Both the position numbers and the translations under genes were made by a program. A stretch of 64,000 nucleotides of DNA. Source: Echiichthys vipera. Taxonomy: Eukaryota > Chordata > Actinopteri > Perciformes > Trachinidae. Under the pieces are notes generated by a model. The model ran no database searches. It saw only the letters and a program-made list of their open reading frames with translations, and was not told where the DNA came from. The stretch spans positions 30,793,750 to 30,857,749 of the forward strand of contig OY829653.1 of NCBI GenBank assembly GCA_963691815.1. Direction: 5' to 3'. This document shows, piece after piece, positions 1-13,527 of the stretch; position 1 is the stretch's first letter, and each line of letters begins with the position of its first letter.

Positions 1-204
1 ATCAGTGTTAAATATCACTGTTCATTCAGTAGTAGCAGAGGTAATATTTTTGTTTTATTAGTTTGAATCAGTAGTAGTAAAGGCAAGGTGTGAAATAAAA
101 CTGCTTATAGGCCCTCAGCACATCAGCTCTGTTCAAAGGTGCAGACCTGTCACAGCGTCAGCAGTCACCTCAGTAAATTCACCACCGGTCACTGGGGTTC
201 ATAT

Positions 205-225
205 GCTGCTGCTGCTGCTGCTGCT
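205..225. repeat. (GCT)7 trinucleotide microsatellite
   Basis: Seven uninterrupted GCT/AGC units in intronic sequence. CTG/CAG repeats are a hairpin-forming class prone to length change, but this one is short and non-coding. Confidence 0.9.
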
Positions 226-1319
226 GCAGTAGTGCTATAGTAGGATTAGGAGACCCTGTAAGTTTTATGCATTCTAGTCTCTTGTTCTTACATTGGGGTG
301 AAACACTGAATGATTCTCTCGCCACAGGTCTCTTACTTTCTTTTCTTCTCATGTGCAATGACATTCTTTTTTATGCTCTCAGCTGGTCTCCCTCTTTCTT
401 GTCTTCCTCCTCATCTTTCTTTTCCTCATAAAACCCAAAGTTCCCAGCAAATGATTCATTAGATGCTTCAGTGCACACTTGCCTCATCACTCACTGTAGT
501 CGACTGCCAAGTGCCCCATTTCCCCGTTTGTTTACACCAGCAAAAAGTGTGGCGACTTTGCTTGGCTGCTGCATCGGAGGGGAGAAGCTGCTCAGGCCAC
601 ACACCGTGACACTCATATATACTGATTTAGGAGTTGCTTTAAAAACTCCCCTAGCTGCTGAGGAGGTTTAATGATAAACTCCTTTCAGAGGCAATGATGG
701 CAATGATCGTAATATCTATATTACCAGAATAAAATAACGCTTTACTATGTTACTTTTAAGATGCCACTTCAGAGCAGCCTAAATGATGAGAGGCAACTTT
801 TTTGATGCACCAAAATTAGGTTGTGTAATCGTAGTGGTAAAAGGAGTTATGTTGTAAAACTTCTCAATTACTCCCTGCTGGTGTAGTATGTTGCTTCACA
901 GTGCTTTGAGTATGTATAGCTTTTTAGCTTTTTCTGTGGGGATTATCCAGCCAGACAAGAGCCATTAGAAATAAAGTTCTCTATTTTGGTCTCTACTTTC
1001 AGGCTCTGAAGATCTGAATTCCTTAGTGTACACTCTTGCTATTCTAAATGTTGTCTTTTTGTGAAAATATGGCAGTGTGTCATTAACACAGAACTGTGGG
1101 CAAAACCAAACCAATTTAGTAAATATCTTTAATTGCATTGGTGTTAGCTGTTCTGATCTTTTTGTTGGTTCATGAGTGTCTTGACTTAAATATGTTATTA
1201 CAACAATCCCTTTTAATACTACACGATTGTCTTTAAGCATATGTAGTTATATTGCGTTAAATACAAATGTCCAGTTGCCATAATGTAATGTTGAGATTAA
1301 CTGATTTTGCCGTCCTAGC

Positions 1320-1924
1320 TATAAGAACTGTAGAAGCTATGATGTCTCGGTGTCTTCATTCCTGCGTTGTTGTCTTGTTAAGCTGGTGATTCATGTTGTT
1401 TGTGTGTGTGGTGAAATCTCCTCTTGGAAGTCATGTTATACATGTTTGCATGTCAGGGAGCATTTTGGATATCTCCAAAATGACCAGGGAGTTGTTGTAG
1501 AAGATGAATATCCAGTTTGCAAAGCGTCTAAAAGTCTAAAAGTGAGCGTCTAAAACATGTTGGAGAAAATCATCCAGCCCTTTAAGCTTAAGGCAAGGTT
1601 AAAAAAGTAAACTAGTGAATGTAACGTTACTAAGCTGGACCAAACCAGTTTAAACTGGGTTGGAGTAGTTCACTATGGCTTACTGTTTGCTGTCTGAACC
1701 GTGTGGGGACATGTAGTAGTTACCTGGATGTTAACTCCAGTTCTATGAGGACGGGCTGAACCTGCTGACTGATAGGTGTTATGTGCAGGAGCAAAAGAAT
1801 GCTTGTGTGTCTTTTTCCTTCAATAGTAAGGAATAATAAATTAAAAAACGGATTGATAATAGTGGAAACCATGATATTTCCTCTGACAGTAATCGTGACG
1901 GTAAAATCTCATATGGTGACATCC
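1320..1924 (+). repeat. dispersed repeat, copy 1
   Basis: A diverged direct copy of 39614-40086. Shared blocks in the same order include the segment around ttttggatatctccaaaatg, gaatatccagtttgcaaag, tactgtttgctgtctgaacc, tagtagttacctggatg, and the end at gtgacatc. Copy 1 has extra sequence between the first blocks. Neither copy encodes anything I recognise and no terminal inverted repeats were seen, so the family is unknown. Confidence 0.8.
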
Positions 1925-4582
1925 CTATTCAGAAGTAATCATAAGCTTTTAGGGCAGAAAAGGGAGAGTTTGTTGAACCTGAGCCAGCCAGTACGGGAGT
2001 CTTATCACAGACCCACCCAGCAGTCAAACACATGTAAAGTGGCTAATAGTGCAAAATATTTAATCAACAAGAATGGCTCCGGGGGCTCCTGAGGCCCCAT
2101 CTTCATTCCCGTTGTGCTATGTTTGGTCCTGGGAGTCTGAAGAAAGAGACATTCAATTGAGATGATTAGAGCTAGAATTTTCTTGGTAGACTGTAAATCA
2201 TTTAGCTCCATTTGTTTCTTTCCCTTTATTTTAACCCTCTCCTCTACTCTTTCACTACAGAGAAAGAAGATAAAATAAGCAAGGATCGGCGGGTCAGCCA
2301 GAATAAACATTGTTTTTTGTCAGTCCAGCAAATGAAACACCTGGTGCTGGTAACGCAGAGGACATATTTCACATCGCCTTGACACTCAGGATTAATGTAA
2401 TATCAAATTGTTTTAAGAATTGGGACAGCCGCTGCCCAGAGTAAATCATACGTCCCCTTTTATTAAAGTTTGCCCTAGAATTTATGTTTTGAATCAGACA
2501 GGATAGCCTGCGCGGAGCCGACAGATGAGACTGGGAGTGGGTTCGCTGGGGCTCATGCTGAAACAGCCCTCAGACAACATGTCGTAATGTGAACAGGAAG
2601 TTTAGAGTCAGCCACTGAATACTACTGTGGCTTTGAGGTGGATTATTTCCCCCTTCACCTTTTTTTTTCTTTTGATGAAGTGATATTTGTCATTCTTTAC
2701 AGTGGGAACCAGTGTGATGGATAGATTTCTCTGTCTCCCAGATGATACAGTGAACAGATCGTATGACATTTCCTGGAAGGGAAGAAAATGCCATTTGACT
2801 CTACAGCCATAATAGAGAAAGCAAGACTTGGTTTGTGTTTGTGGAACAGAGTATGTTACGAGAGCAGAGCAGAACAGAGGAAACCAGATGAATGTTAGTG
2901 GATTTGATCTTTGATCTGTGAACCAGAGCACCTGACCACTGTGTTCAATCAAGTAAGCCACTTAGTGTAAAACTATCAGTCTTTTTAAGGGTGTATTCCA
3001 CGCTGTCCAGGCTGACCACAAGCTGTCCCTCTTTCTGTCTGAATAGAGGCCCTCAAACTAATTAACAAGTAAAGTTCATATGGATACAGAAAAAAATCAA
3101 TGACTTATAGCTGTATCTGTTTACCTATATATCGTAATGCATCCTTATAATCTCTAATTCCACTTATCCATCATTGGAGAGCTTTTGACCGCAGCGCTAC
3201 ACTTTGTGTTTAGCCGGCAGTTTCCCGTGCTGTATATGAGTAGGGAGCTGTATACAGTGTCTTGTGTGCTGTGTTGTGGTGTCTGCTGACTTCTGTGTAC
3301 AGCCTGTGGTTCATTCCATAAATAGCTGTGGCCTCTGTGATGTTATTCTCAGGCCCTCTGCTCTGTGAGAAGATTGCACCACAACACTTGTATTCCTCAG
3401 CCTGCAGTTAGAGGTTTAGGGGGATTAGGAGGGAGAAAAACCCCAGCCTGGGCCCTGCTATACATTTTTATGGCCATTTTATGCATATGATTCCGATGTA
3501 ATGTGCAAAGAAAGTGGAGAAGAGGGATAGAAGCTGGTATTAGGACTTACCACAGTGGAATCAAACAAGTAAACCACATCTTTTTCTCCCTCTCTTTTTT
3601 GGAGGGGCTATTGAAGGCCATGTTGATCTGTTCCTCTTTGAGTCCATTGATCCAACACTTTGGTCCAGTTGGATATCCATGGAATTTGATATGGTCATCT
3701 ATCATTCAACAAGGATATTCTCAGCTAGTCAATTTGAGAATAGTCAGTCAGTCTTTCGTGTGGTAGCATTATGAGGTCACAGAGACGGTTCAATTTGTTC
3801 AACTTTTAAAAATATAAAGTGAAAAGCGTTGTATACATTGCTATGAAATTCGCTGTGGATAAGCTCTCAATTGACATTTTCATTTTTATTTAACATGAGA
3901 TATCTAAGTACTGGGTGGATAAAATGCATGAGTTAACAATGTAATGCAGCTCAGAGCGTAGGCGCTATCTATTATGGTTACCTTTTCTCTAGCACCACCT
4001 GCAGGGTGTAACGTAACTGCTTTGAACATTTTCCTTCTCATGGGAAGATAAACCCACCCAAGTATGATACTTCATACAGTACATGTGAACAGACCAAATG
4101 ACCTCATTAACCCCGAGTGTGCACAGTGCATTTTCCCCTTTCATGTTCAATGCAAAGTTGAAAAGCCCACAGTATGGATTCCCAACAACTGCCTATACTT
4201 TTTTCCCCCTCCAACATCTGTCTTTGTGGAGTTCTGCATCCCTTGTTTGGTGGCACTCAAGGTGACAGACCTTCATAGCTTCCCGGAAACTGCTCTTGTG
4301 TTTTGGCATACTGCTGTCAGTCAGGTCGGGACGCATGCTGACAGAGGCGAGTGGGATCACCCCTCAGATGTCCTGCCCCCATAAATGGGCCTGATCCAGG
4401 GGTCGACCGCCTGGCCACAGGGCTCATCGATTGTGCCTGTACGTGTGTGTGTGTGTGTGTATGTGTGTAAATGTTTCATCCTGGAGCAGGATATAAGGGT
4501 TCTAAGAATACACCCATACCAGCAACCTAGGAAGCTCTGTGCTCCACTGCCACATGCGATACACACATTCTACCGGTGTTAC

Positions 4583-4766
<184 letters not shown>

Positions 4767-5806
4767 TCATACCCCAGCCTTGTGCATTATTGTGTTGTAG
4801 TTCCTTTTCTCCCTGCTCATGACATGTTGATGTTCTGGCATCCTGTGCGGCTAGTGTGAAGCTGTCATTCTACTGACAGGGACACTATGACTGACCAGTC
4901 ACACAGAAGTAGCAGAGGCCAGGTGGACTGTCAGGGGATTTCAGGAACACCTTATTGAGTCAGTTTGTCTCCACTTGGTCTAGTTTATTTATACAGGATT
5001 ACACGGGAAGAGCTGAACTTTCAATATGCACAATCAGGTCTGAGACAGAGGGAAAGTTTTTGAAGCAGTAAGGCTTTGTGTATAGTTACAATGTAGTGCT
5101 GGTACAGTTGTCAGCAGTTTAGTTTTTTTGTTATTGTATTTTTTTTTTTTCATCGTTCTGTATCTGCCCTATTCTCAGTAGGCTACTCAGTAGAGCATCA
5201 GTCCAGAGCAGAGGCAATGAAAGGATTGAGTAGAAGTACAAGAGAGAGAAAAAAGAAGTCAACCTCAAGAAAGAAGGAATGTGCAGATGCTTTCAAATGT
5301 CCATGTGTGAAGCCACAAGCTCTTCTGTGGCTCTGGGAAGCCAATGTGAAACCAGTGGCGTAATTGCCTAATGTTTCTGTAATAAGAGGCACATTACAAC
5401 CCCAGGAGGCCCAACCAGACTTGAAAGAACCAGAGGCTGGCACTAAAGTGGGCTCAGAACTGTCTTCCTCCTCCTGGTCTTTACCAGTTGTTTTTACTCA
5501 TCCTGCTGAATATCCAGTGCCATTTATTGTATCAACTCTGGTAAATAAGTCCCTCTACATTCATATGGTCTGTGTTGTTCTGCCACTTTTATACAATCTT
5601 GCTTAAACCACAAATATTTCATCTTAAATAAATAAATGCAATATGTGAAAAATAGAGTGAGAGTCAGACTGTACAGGAGGGAGGACATGACATTGTTACA
5701 CTGTGATGATGGAGTCTGTTCATAATTTCTTTGAGTTTTTCTGATGATTTTGGTGTCAGTTCTCTGTTTGCCTATGCATGGTATAAATGTCATCAACACA
5801 CGGGAC

Positions 5807-6635
5807 CTGTGAATATTCTCATTCGTCCAGGTCATCGTTATCCCCAAAGCAATTTCAGTCAAAAGCAACTGGACTGGTTATTTGTCTAGGAAGACGTTTC
5901 ACCTCTCATCCAAGAGGCTTCATCAGTTCATGTACGCAACTGACCAGGCTGGTAGTTAGATAGTTAGTTAGAACAAAGGGTTCCAGTGACATCATCGGCC
6001 TTGTGAAAGGTTAAATACCTGGATCTCCAAACCAGATAGTGGGGCCAGTCCAAGCCTGGTCAGGTGTGTACACGAACTGATGAAGCCTCTTGGATGAGAA
6101 GTGACAAACAACCAAGTCCAGGTGCTTTTGACTGAAATTGCTTTGGGGATCATCAAAACACCCATTCGGAGAATGAGAGGCTGTGTTGACACATGGGCTT
6201 ACTAGGAGATTAAGAACTCTTTATCCTAATTTCCGGCCTGACTGATTTGAACATTTGCGTTATTACATGCAGCCCCGCCGGGTAATGTCAAGATAAATTC
6301 AAGTTTGCAGTGCATGTGTGAAAGGGGCTTATGTAATTTGAGTACCATACACTAATCTTGTGCTATTTTGAGTATCTGTGTGACATAAATTAATCAAATG
6401 TAGAATGTTATAGAACAGTGGAAACTACTGTAGCCGTCATTAAATGCGCTCAGAGAGGGCAAAAGGTAGAAGTAGAGTCCCCAAAGAAATTTAAGTCAAA
6501 AGCAACCGGACTTTGTTGTGTGTCATTTCTCATCCAAGAGGCTTCATCTTCAATGACAAACAACCAAGTCCAGTTGTTTTTGACGTAAATTTATTTGGGG
6601 ATAACGATGACCTGGACAAATGAGAACATTCACTG
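5807..6635. mobile_element. foldback (inverted-repeat) element with four related arms
   Basis: Four copies of one 70-120 bp module alternate in orientation: 5807-5930 (+), 6075-6152 (-), 6478-6546 (+) and 6552-6635 (-). The module contains tctcatccaagaggcttcat and ccccaaagcaatttcagtc or their reverse complements. The outer ends are inverted copies of each other (gtccaggtcatcgttatccc at the left, its complement at 6597-6616). The conserved phrase is one I recognise as abundant in teleost genomes, but I cannot assign the family. It may be a non-autonomous DNA element or a Penelope-like remnant. Confidence 0.75.
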
Positions 6636-7749
6636 GCGTAGAGGTGGAGCTACGTTACTTTTTCACATAACGCCTGTTTCAGTTTCAGCAAATATGAAAA
6701 AAAAACATGTTTTTTACAGAAAGTTACCAACTTCAGCCTTAAGACTATTGTGATGTTATGGATATGCAGCACCTACAGGCATTGTTTTGTATTTGTGTGC
6801 GTGTGTGCATGCGTGCATGCCTGCTAATGTCAGTCATGTTACTTTAGCTGCTGGTTTCGCAGAACCACAGAGGGAAATGTGAAGCCACCATGTAGACAAC
6901 TCTACTGTGGTGGTCCCCTTTCTTCTTTCCAAAACTTACCCCACACACACACACAAACACACAAAACAGCCCTCCAATCAGCACCCCACCCCAGTCACTT
7001 TATCATCCCATGCATGCACGACTCTTGTTACGCATATGTAACTGTAACAAAAATTATTAACTTGAGCAAATATGCTTTGCCATATATTTATGCTGAAATT
7101 AAATGTCCAACTGTTGGCAAGACTTCTCTCCATTCCTCAGTAATGACGAGGAGCAAGTGTTTAAAGCATCATTGTTCCCTCTTGAAATTTTTCCATCTCC
7201 TCTTCTAACAACTGAGAAGGCATTTGAAGGGCTTTGAAAGGAGTTTTTAAGGCCTCACATTATGTGTAGCCTGGTATTGGACTGATGTTATTAGCATTTG
7301 AAAGCCACACAAGAGTTTTTTTAAGGAGCAGAAGGCTGGTTTGAAGGCTGAGGGAAGGATCCAGCTGACAGGCACATGTTGGACAGACAGCACAGGGAGA
7401 AAGAGAGGCTCACACATCACAACCTGACATGTCAGGCTCAAGCACACAAACGTTCTGAGACACACAGACACACACACACACACACACCATATCACACACT
7501 TTGTGTGTACATCACACACGTTTTCAACCACACACGAACGTCACTTTGCTGTCTGTTTTTTCTGTGTGAGACATACACAGAACTGCAACTATTTAACCTG
7601 TTTATCAGTCCATGATTTTACCTGTCACCTTCCTTCTCAGTTGCAAATACAGAGTATCCCATCCAAGCCACATGAAGCCAACAAATTACATTAGGGAGTA
7701 GATATATAGAATTTCATTATGTTTACCCTGCAAAATATTTTTTTATAGA

Positions 7750-9088
7750 GGGCTGGGTATCGCCACCGATTTACCAAATCCATTCAATTCTGATTCACAA
7801 GGACCCGATTGATTACTAATTCGATTGGATTTGATTCATCTGTGATTTGATTTGTGATATTTCAGTTACAAAAGCAATTTTCTCAGAAAACTAATGCTAT
7901 AAATTGTTTAAGGAACCCTCTAACCTGGTGAAATAAAAGACAACTTGGGTCCCCAGCTTGGAGAAAGCAGTGACACCGGAAATAGTTTAAGTCAGGACAT
8001 TATTGCATGCTTCATAGTTCGAAGTTTGGACGAGCCACATGAGCTCAACCAATAAGACCAAGGTAAAAAAAATATAACCTTGATATATCAATATAACTTA
8101 CTTATAAAGTTAGCCAATGCAATGTTAATAACACCCTCTCTTCCACAAAATATGTTGAGCTTACAATAATACTGTATAACGTTGGCTAGATACAGTTAAG
8201 TTAGATACATTCACTGTTACTCACTATGTGCTGTTTAACACGTTACCTAACTTATCTACCTAAGTTATAGTTAATGTTAAAGGAGCAGTAAAAAACAGTA
8301 AACAATAAAGTCTTAGTCAAATATATATGAGGTAGATGTAAGAATACAGGTCAAATAAAATTCACAGAAAGTTAAATCAGATAAGTTAAATAAATACAGA
8401 AAATATTTAAAAAAAACAGTAAACAATAAGTCTTAGTCAAATATATATGAGGTAGATGTAAGAATCCAGGTCAAATAAAATCACGTAAAATGAAATCAGC
8501 AAAGTTAAATGTAGAGGAAATGTGTAAGATCAAACATGTTTGACTGTGTATGACAGAAATGAGCAGTAAGATTAAAGTATTGCACTTAAGTGGTGGATAA
8601 AGTTATTGCACAGAGAAAAGAAGATAAGTGTCCAGGTGTGTAAGAGTAGATTATTAATGTCAGTGAGTGGCTCCCACTCCTTCTGTCCTCTTTATTTCCT
8701 CCTCCCCCCGAGTGAGGAGTTGTTAGATAGCTTGCTAATCCCCCCATGCTTCATACTACACTGTAGCTATTTCATCAGAATGAAATGACATTAAGTCAAT
8801 AAACATTGTGAATAGAACTTTTTTATAAAACTGAGTTCTCATCAGCAGTAAAGACGACAAGTCCCATGATCCCACATACGTTACTTCACAATGGCTTCAT
8901 GTTTTGATTTTGTTTTTTCCTCACTAAAATTTAGTCTAACTTTGGAGGGTTATTTAACCCCCTTTCCAATATATTCCTTAAGAATTGTAGTTTCATATAT
9001 CAACTAAATGTTTATACATTTTTTTATCAGATTATTCAAATGAAGATTGATTGTAAGAAAATCAATTTTATTTAGACCCAACCATAGC
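7750..9088. mobile_element. hAT-like non-autonomous element, diverged (possible)
   Basis: The left end (gggctgggtatcg followed by ATTGATT-type A/T-rich sequence) and the right end (aaatcaattttatttagaccc) resemble the inverted ends of common fish hAT-type MITEs. The match is imperfect and no clean target duplication is visible. The interior carries a 120-bp tandem duplication. Boundaries are tentative. Confidence 0.4.
8291..8530 (+). repeat. two-copy tandem duplication, 120-bp period
   Basis: The block tcttagtcaaatatatatga followed by ggtagatgtaagaat occurs at 8311 and again at 8431, exactly 120 bp apart, with only a few differences before the copies drift apart. It lies within repeat-like sequence. 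Confidence 0.88.
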
Positions 9089-12000
9089 TCTTGTAGCATC
9101 CTCCAAATACTCTGTTCTACTGTCTCCAGTATGCTTTCTGTCCTTAATTAATTTATCCTCCTCTCCACCGGACCCTAACAGGCCTAGTTTCATGTCATGC
9201 CTGCTTTGTGTTACTACTCTGTCTATGCATGGTTCAGTTTTCATGTATCCTACAACCCATCTCCTCCGCCCAGACTATTAGTGCCAAGGCATCTCCCGGG
9301 ATGTTGTCAAGGTTTTCCTACCTTCTCCTCACTTTTCCCCTGCCCTGTTGTCCCTCCCTTGTTCAGCAGGATTTCTTGTTACCCTTCTCCAATTTCTCCC
9401 CCTGTCCTCATACCCCCGTCTTTCTCCTTATCTCCCTCTTCTCTGCAGGATGTTGTGGAACATTTTCTACATGTGCCCTCTTCTGTTCTTCACTTTCCAT
9501 TTTATTTGGTCTCCTTGTTGCTCCCTCTCATCAGTTACTCTCTGGTCAGCTCACAGGATGCTGTAGAGCATTTCCTGCCACAAGGGCTACAGGAAAGAGG
9601 CCGAACAGAGCCCCGTTTGATGTGCCATCTCCTCTAATTCTTTACACCTGGACTTTTCTCTGTACAGAATTTCTACTCAACAGAAGTTCTCTCGTTTTCC
9701 CTTCTGTTTCCATCATTCCTTCCTTTCTGTCTTCCTTCCTACAGCATCCTTCATTTCTCAATCTCTCCCTGCAGCCTATTGCTTCACATACTCTTCTGTT
9801 CAATATGCTTTTGAGGGGATAGGAACTCCATTCCACAGAGGCACAGGGGGCGGTTAGCATCATGTCTTTCTCATCTCTCAGTTCCTTCTAATAAAAACAA
9901 GGCCCACTCCAGTCTCCAGCCCAATGCAGACACCGCTGAAGCTCTGTTTTGCCTGTTTTTGATTTTTAACTCCCCTCCTGCTACTTCTTTTATTATTTTG
10001 TCCCTTTTTTCTATCCGTTTCTTCCTTTGTTTTTTTCCCCATTAAATGTTCTCAGAGCCTGCAGCTGTGTAGATGTCGGCATGGTGGTCAGAAGTTCTGG
10101 CATTGTGTTGTCTGAATGCCATATTTTCACAACACTGCTTGTTTAGAGTTGTGGTTTGTCAGGAGCTTGGCCCACAGGGGCCACTTCCTCCTCACTGTTC
10201 TGGAGTCACTGTACCAAAACACTGACTGGCAAGAGAGAAGACGAGAAAAGTATTGCAGAGGTTATTATGCAAAGATGATTTATGGAACTATTAATGGAGG
10301 TTATCTTCCACGAGAACGTGCCTCTTAGAATTTCTCACTATGTCTCATTGAGTTTTTTTAGTTGTTATGCACTACAATTCAGTCTCTCTATTCATCTGGT
10401 GTCTCACACCCTTAGCTTCCTCTCCTTTTTTGGTTCTCACATTCTGGATGGTTCTTCCTCTTCATTGGAACAAGCTACAGTGCCAGCAAACACAGAAACA
10501 ACCAGACACAGGCTGATTCTCCGAGGACACTGGCATTGCACATGTTCAGTGTGACAGGCTCCAGATGAAGCTGATTGAATGCAGCCTTTATTCTCACTCT
10601 CACCTCCTGTAGGTGTCTGAGATGGAGCCATTTCAGCAACCTGTTGAGGGCATTCCACTTACACCAGATCTCTTCATATATGGCACTTCTGTCTTTTACT
10701 CATAATATATACTGTATACCTCGGGGAGGGAAATTACCCAGATAGGAAAGTATTTTGGCATGTCCCAGTAAGGAAAGAACAGGTGTAATGGCACAATGTC
10801 ATGGCTACTGGGACACTTAAATACAAAGGAATTAATGTTATTAGGAACACCTGTGGTTTTTCTGTTGAAGACAAAATGTCTGCTATGAAATGATCGGACT
10901 CAGAGCTAAGTTGCATTCATCTCAGTCTATTAACCTCCCCCATTTACTTCAACTGCATTTGTGCTATAAATTCTAATTGATTTGAAATGAAGCTCCAGTC
11001 TCTTTCTCTTCAGTTCCTTTCCATCCCGCTTTGTACCTTTTCTCCATTCTTCCCTCCCTCTCCCTCCCCAATGAACAGCCCCACCAGTTGAATTGGGTAA
11101 GTATGGGAGTTCACTCCTCCCATGTGATTTCCTCAGTTAGAGGGGGAAAAGGGGTAAAGCTCCCAAATAGAAATGTCACTTTGTATAAATACACGCAGTG
11201 GTTTGGATGAATGCGAGTTCCGCTTCAGAATTATAAACACTGGCTCTGCAGTCATTTACAGAAGAGGAAGAATTAGCTGATGTAGGAAGCATATGTGCCC
11301 CACATTATTGTAATTATTTTATTCTGTTTTCCCTAGCTGCCATAAAAGTATTTGGACACTATCTCATGAGAAATCGTAGTCCGCACCAGGGTCTTCTAAG
11401 CTGCTCTTATATTCCTCAAAGTCTGGACTGTGTCTCCTTAAAGCTTGTTATTTAGACATAAGTTTTTAATTCTGATATGTGGGAGCTTCCAGCAACAAGT
11501 CGTTGTATTTTGTTTCATTCTGCCTTTGTTTGCTGGAAGGAAATTTGGATTAGAACAAAATGTTGCTTAAGGTCAAGGCAAACGTCAGTGAGAAGGACCT
11601 ACTGTTTTAGCTATCCAATTACATGTTTGTTCAGCCTGTCTGCTAAACCTGTAGCATACGTTAACCTAATCAAATATGGCCATCATTTCTCTGACTTTGT
11701 TTAGGAAAATGTTCATTCTTTATCCGAAGAAGGATAAGGCCTTGATATGTAATCTTGCTGCTTTAAACATTTGTCAGAATTCAATATTGCTGTAAACAAC
11801 ATGTAATCAACTTCGAAGTGTCCTGCCAAATACTCTAATTTTCACAGATAAAAATGAGCATCTTCAAAAATACACACAACGCGCCTGTGTGTGCACTAAT
11901 GTGAACCAGCTTAGCAATACTGAACCGTTTAATCAATATCAAGTGGAAAAAACAGTAGTGGTTCATGCTGTTGGATCCATAAAGTGGGCCTAATTTTACA

Positions 12001-13364
12001 GCTCCATAAAACACCCTCCTTGCCGGAGCACGAAGTGAACCATTTATGTGCAGAAATAAATCACAAGGAATGCTCTGAAGACTGTAACCATCTTGGTTTA
12101 AGTCTCATATAGTGAATGTATATTGCCTGTGCGTGTGAGCATTACGTTTTAATGCGTTCCCATTTTTGCCATAGATTATTTTGTATTCATGTGTGCTTAT
12201 CTCTGTTTCTCCTGGTAGTGTGTAGTTACGGTCCTAAAGACTGCAATTTCTGCCCGAAAGTTAGAAGTGATAAAATTTGGGAATGATATGAGGAATATGC
12301 ACAACTGCTCCATGTGTTTTCTGACAATTTGGACAGCATGTCTCATACAACATGTGAGGTGCAGCTGTACAAGTATTGCTCTCACTGTATCATCAATTAT
12401 CGTCAATCTACTTGAAACCGTGTCAGCTGGAATAAATGGTTTTGGTCCTGGGTGATTCTGACTCCTTTGTGTTTCAAAAGAAGTTTGATTCACTTCAGGC
12501 TTTGTCAATCAGACCAGTGAACACGCTGAGTGTATTGCCAGAGAGCAGGGACAGACTTTGGATCTGGAATCTTCCTCCAGCAAAAGGATTATTTTCCTTT
12601 AATTAGTGTAAAAGTAGCATTGAGGTATGTGCCTGTTCTTCTTTAGCTTGATGACTTGACTGCATATCAGGGCAGGTCAGATCCTTGGCTACCCCTGCCA
12701 TGTTCCCTACTGCAGCCAGTTATGAATAATCTATTCCACGCATGTGTTAAGTGATTAATTAAAGATAAGGCTTCTCAAATTAAAACGGCAGTGGGATTAC
12801 ATCATTGAGAAATTGCTTGGTGGGGACACAAATCTGTTTTCAATTTGAGGTCTGAGGAAGTCAGTGAGGCATTCCCTTCACACCTCTACACCAGGGAGCC
12901 ACTGATAAAAGTCTGCCTGACATGTTTTATAAAGGCAGGGTTATGTCTGTTTTCAGAATGTATCAAATCTGTAGATGCTAACAAGAAGTGAGTTCACGCG
13001 CACGGGCCCACACAATTATTATGCTGAAAATGGTAGCTTTGTCCTGTGGTGACACAAGTGGCCCGTAGTAATTCTCAACAGCAACTTAAGCAAATACTGT
13101 AGTTACCGCCATCTAAGACAGGCTGATACATGCACATGGTCACGCATGCATCCATTTTTCAGCAGAAGCAACACCTTAAGTTGATGATGATCCTAGGAAC
13201 ATATTTCAGTAGATACAGTGCAGATGTGCCTACTGTATGAAGGAATCGAGTGAAAAGTCAGTGCCCTTCAAGAGCTGATGAATTACTGTCCCTACCAAAG
13301 AATGTTCCATGCTTAGAGCTACATGCAAGCAGAAGCAGGAGAAGAGCACAGTTAAGGCAAAACA

Positions 13365-13527
<163 letters not shown>

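Noticed and set aside
5807..6635. CRISPR-like array from the repeated 70-120 bp modules
   Set aside because: Modules alternate in orientation, spacing is irregular, and the genome is a vertebrate's; this is a foldback element.
9208..9822. Open frame of about 200 codons on the + strand, the longest non-repeat frame in the first intron
   Set aside because: It lies in a C/T-rich stretch where stop codons are rare on that strand, overlaps open frames in other phases, has no paired splice signals and resembles no known protein.
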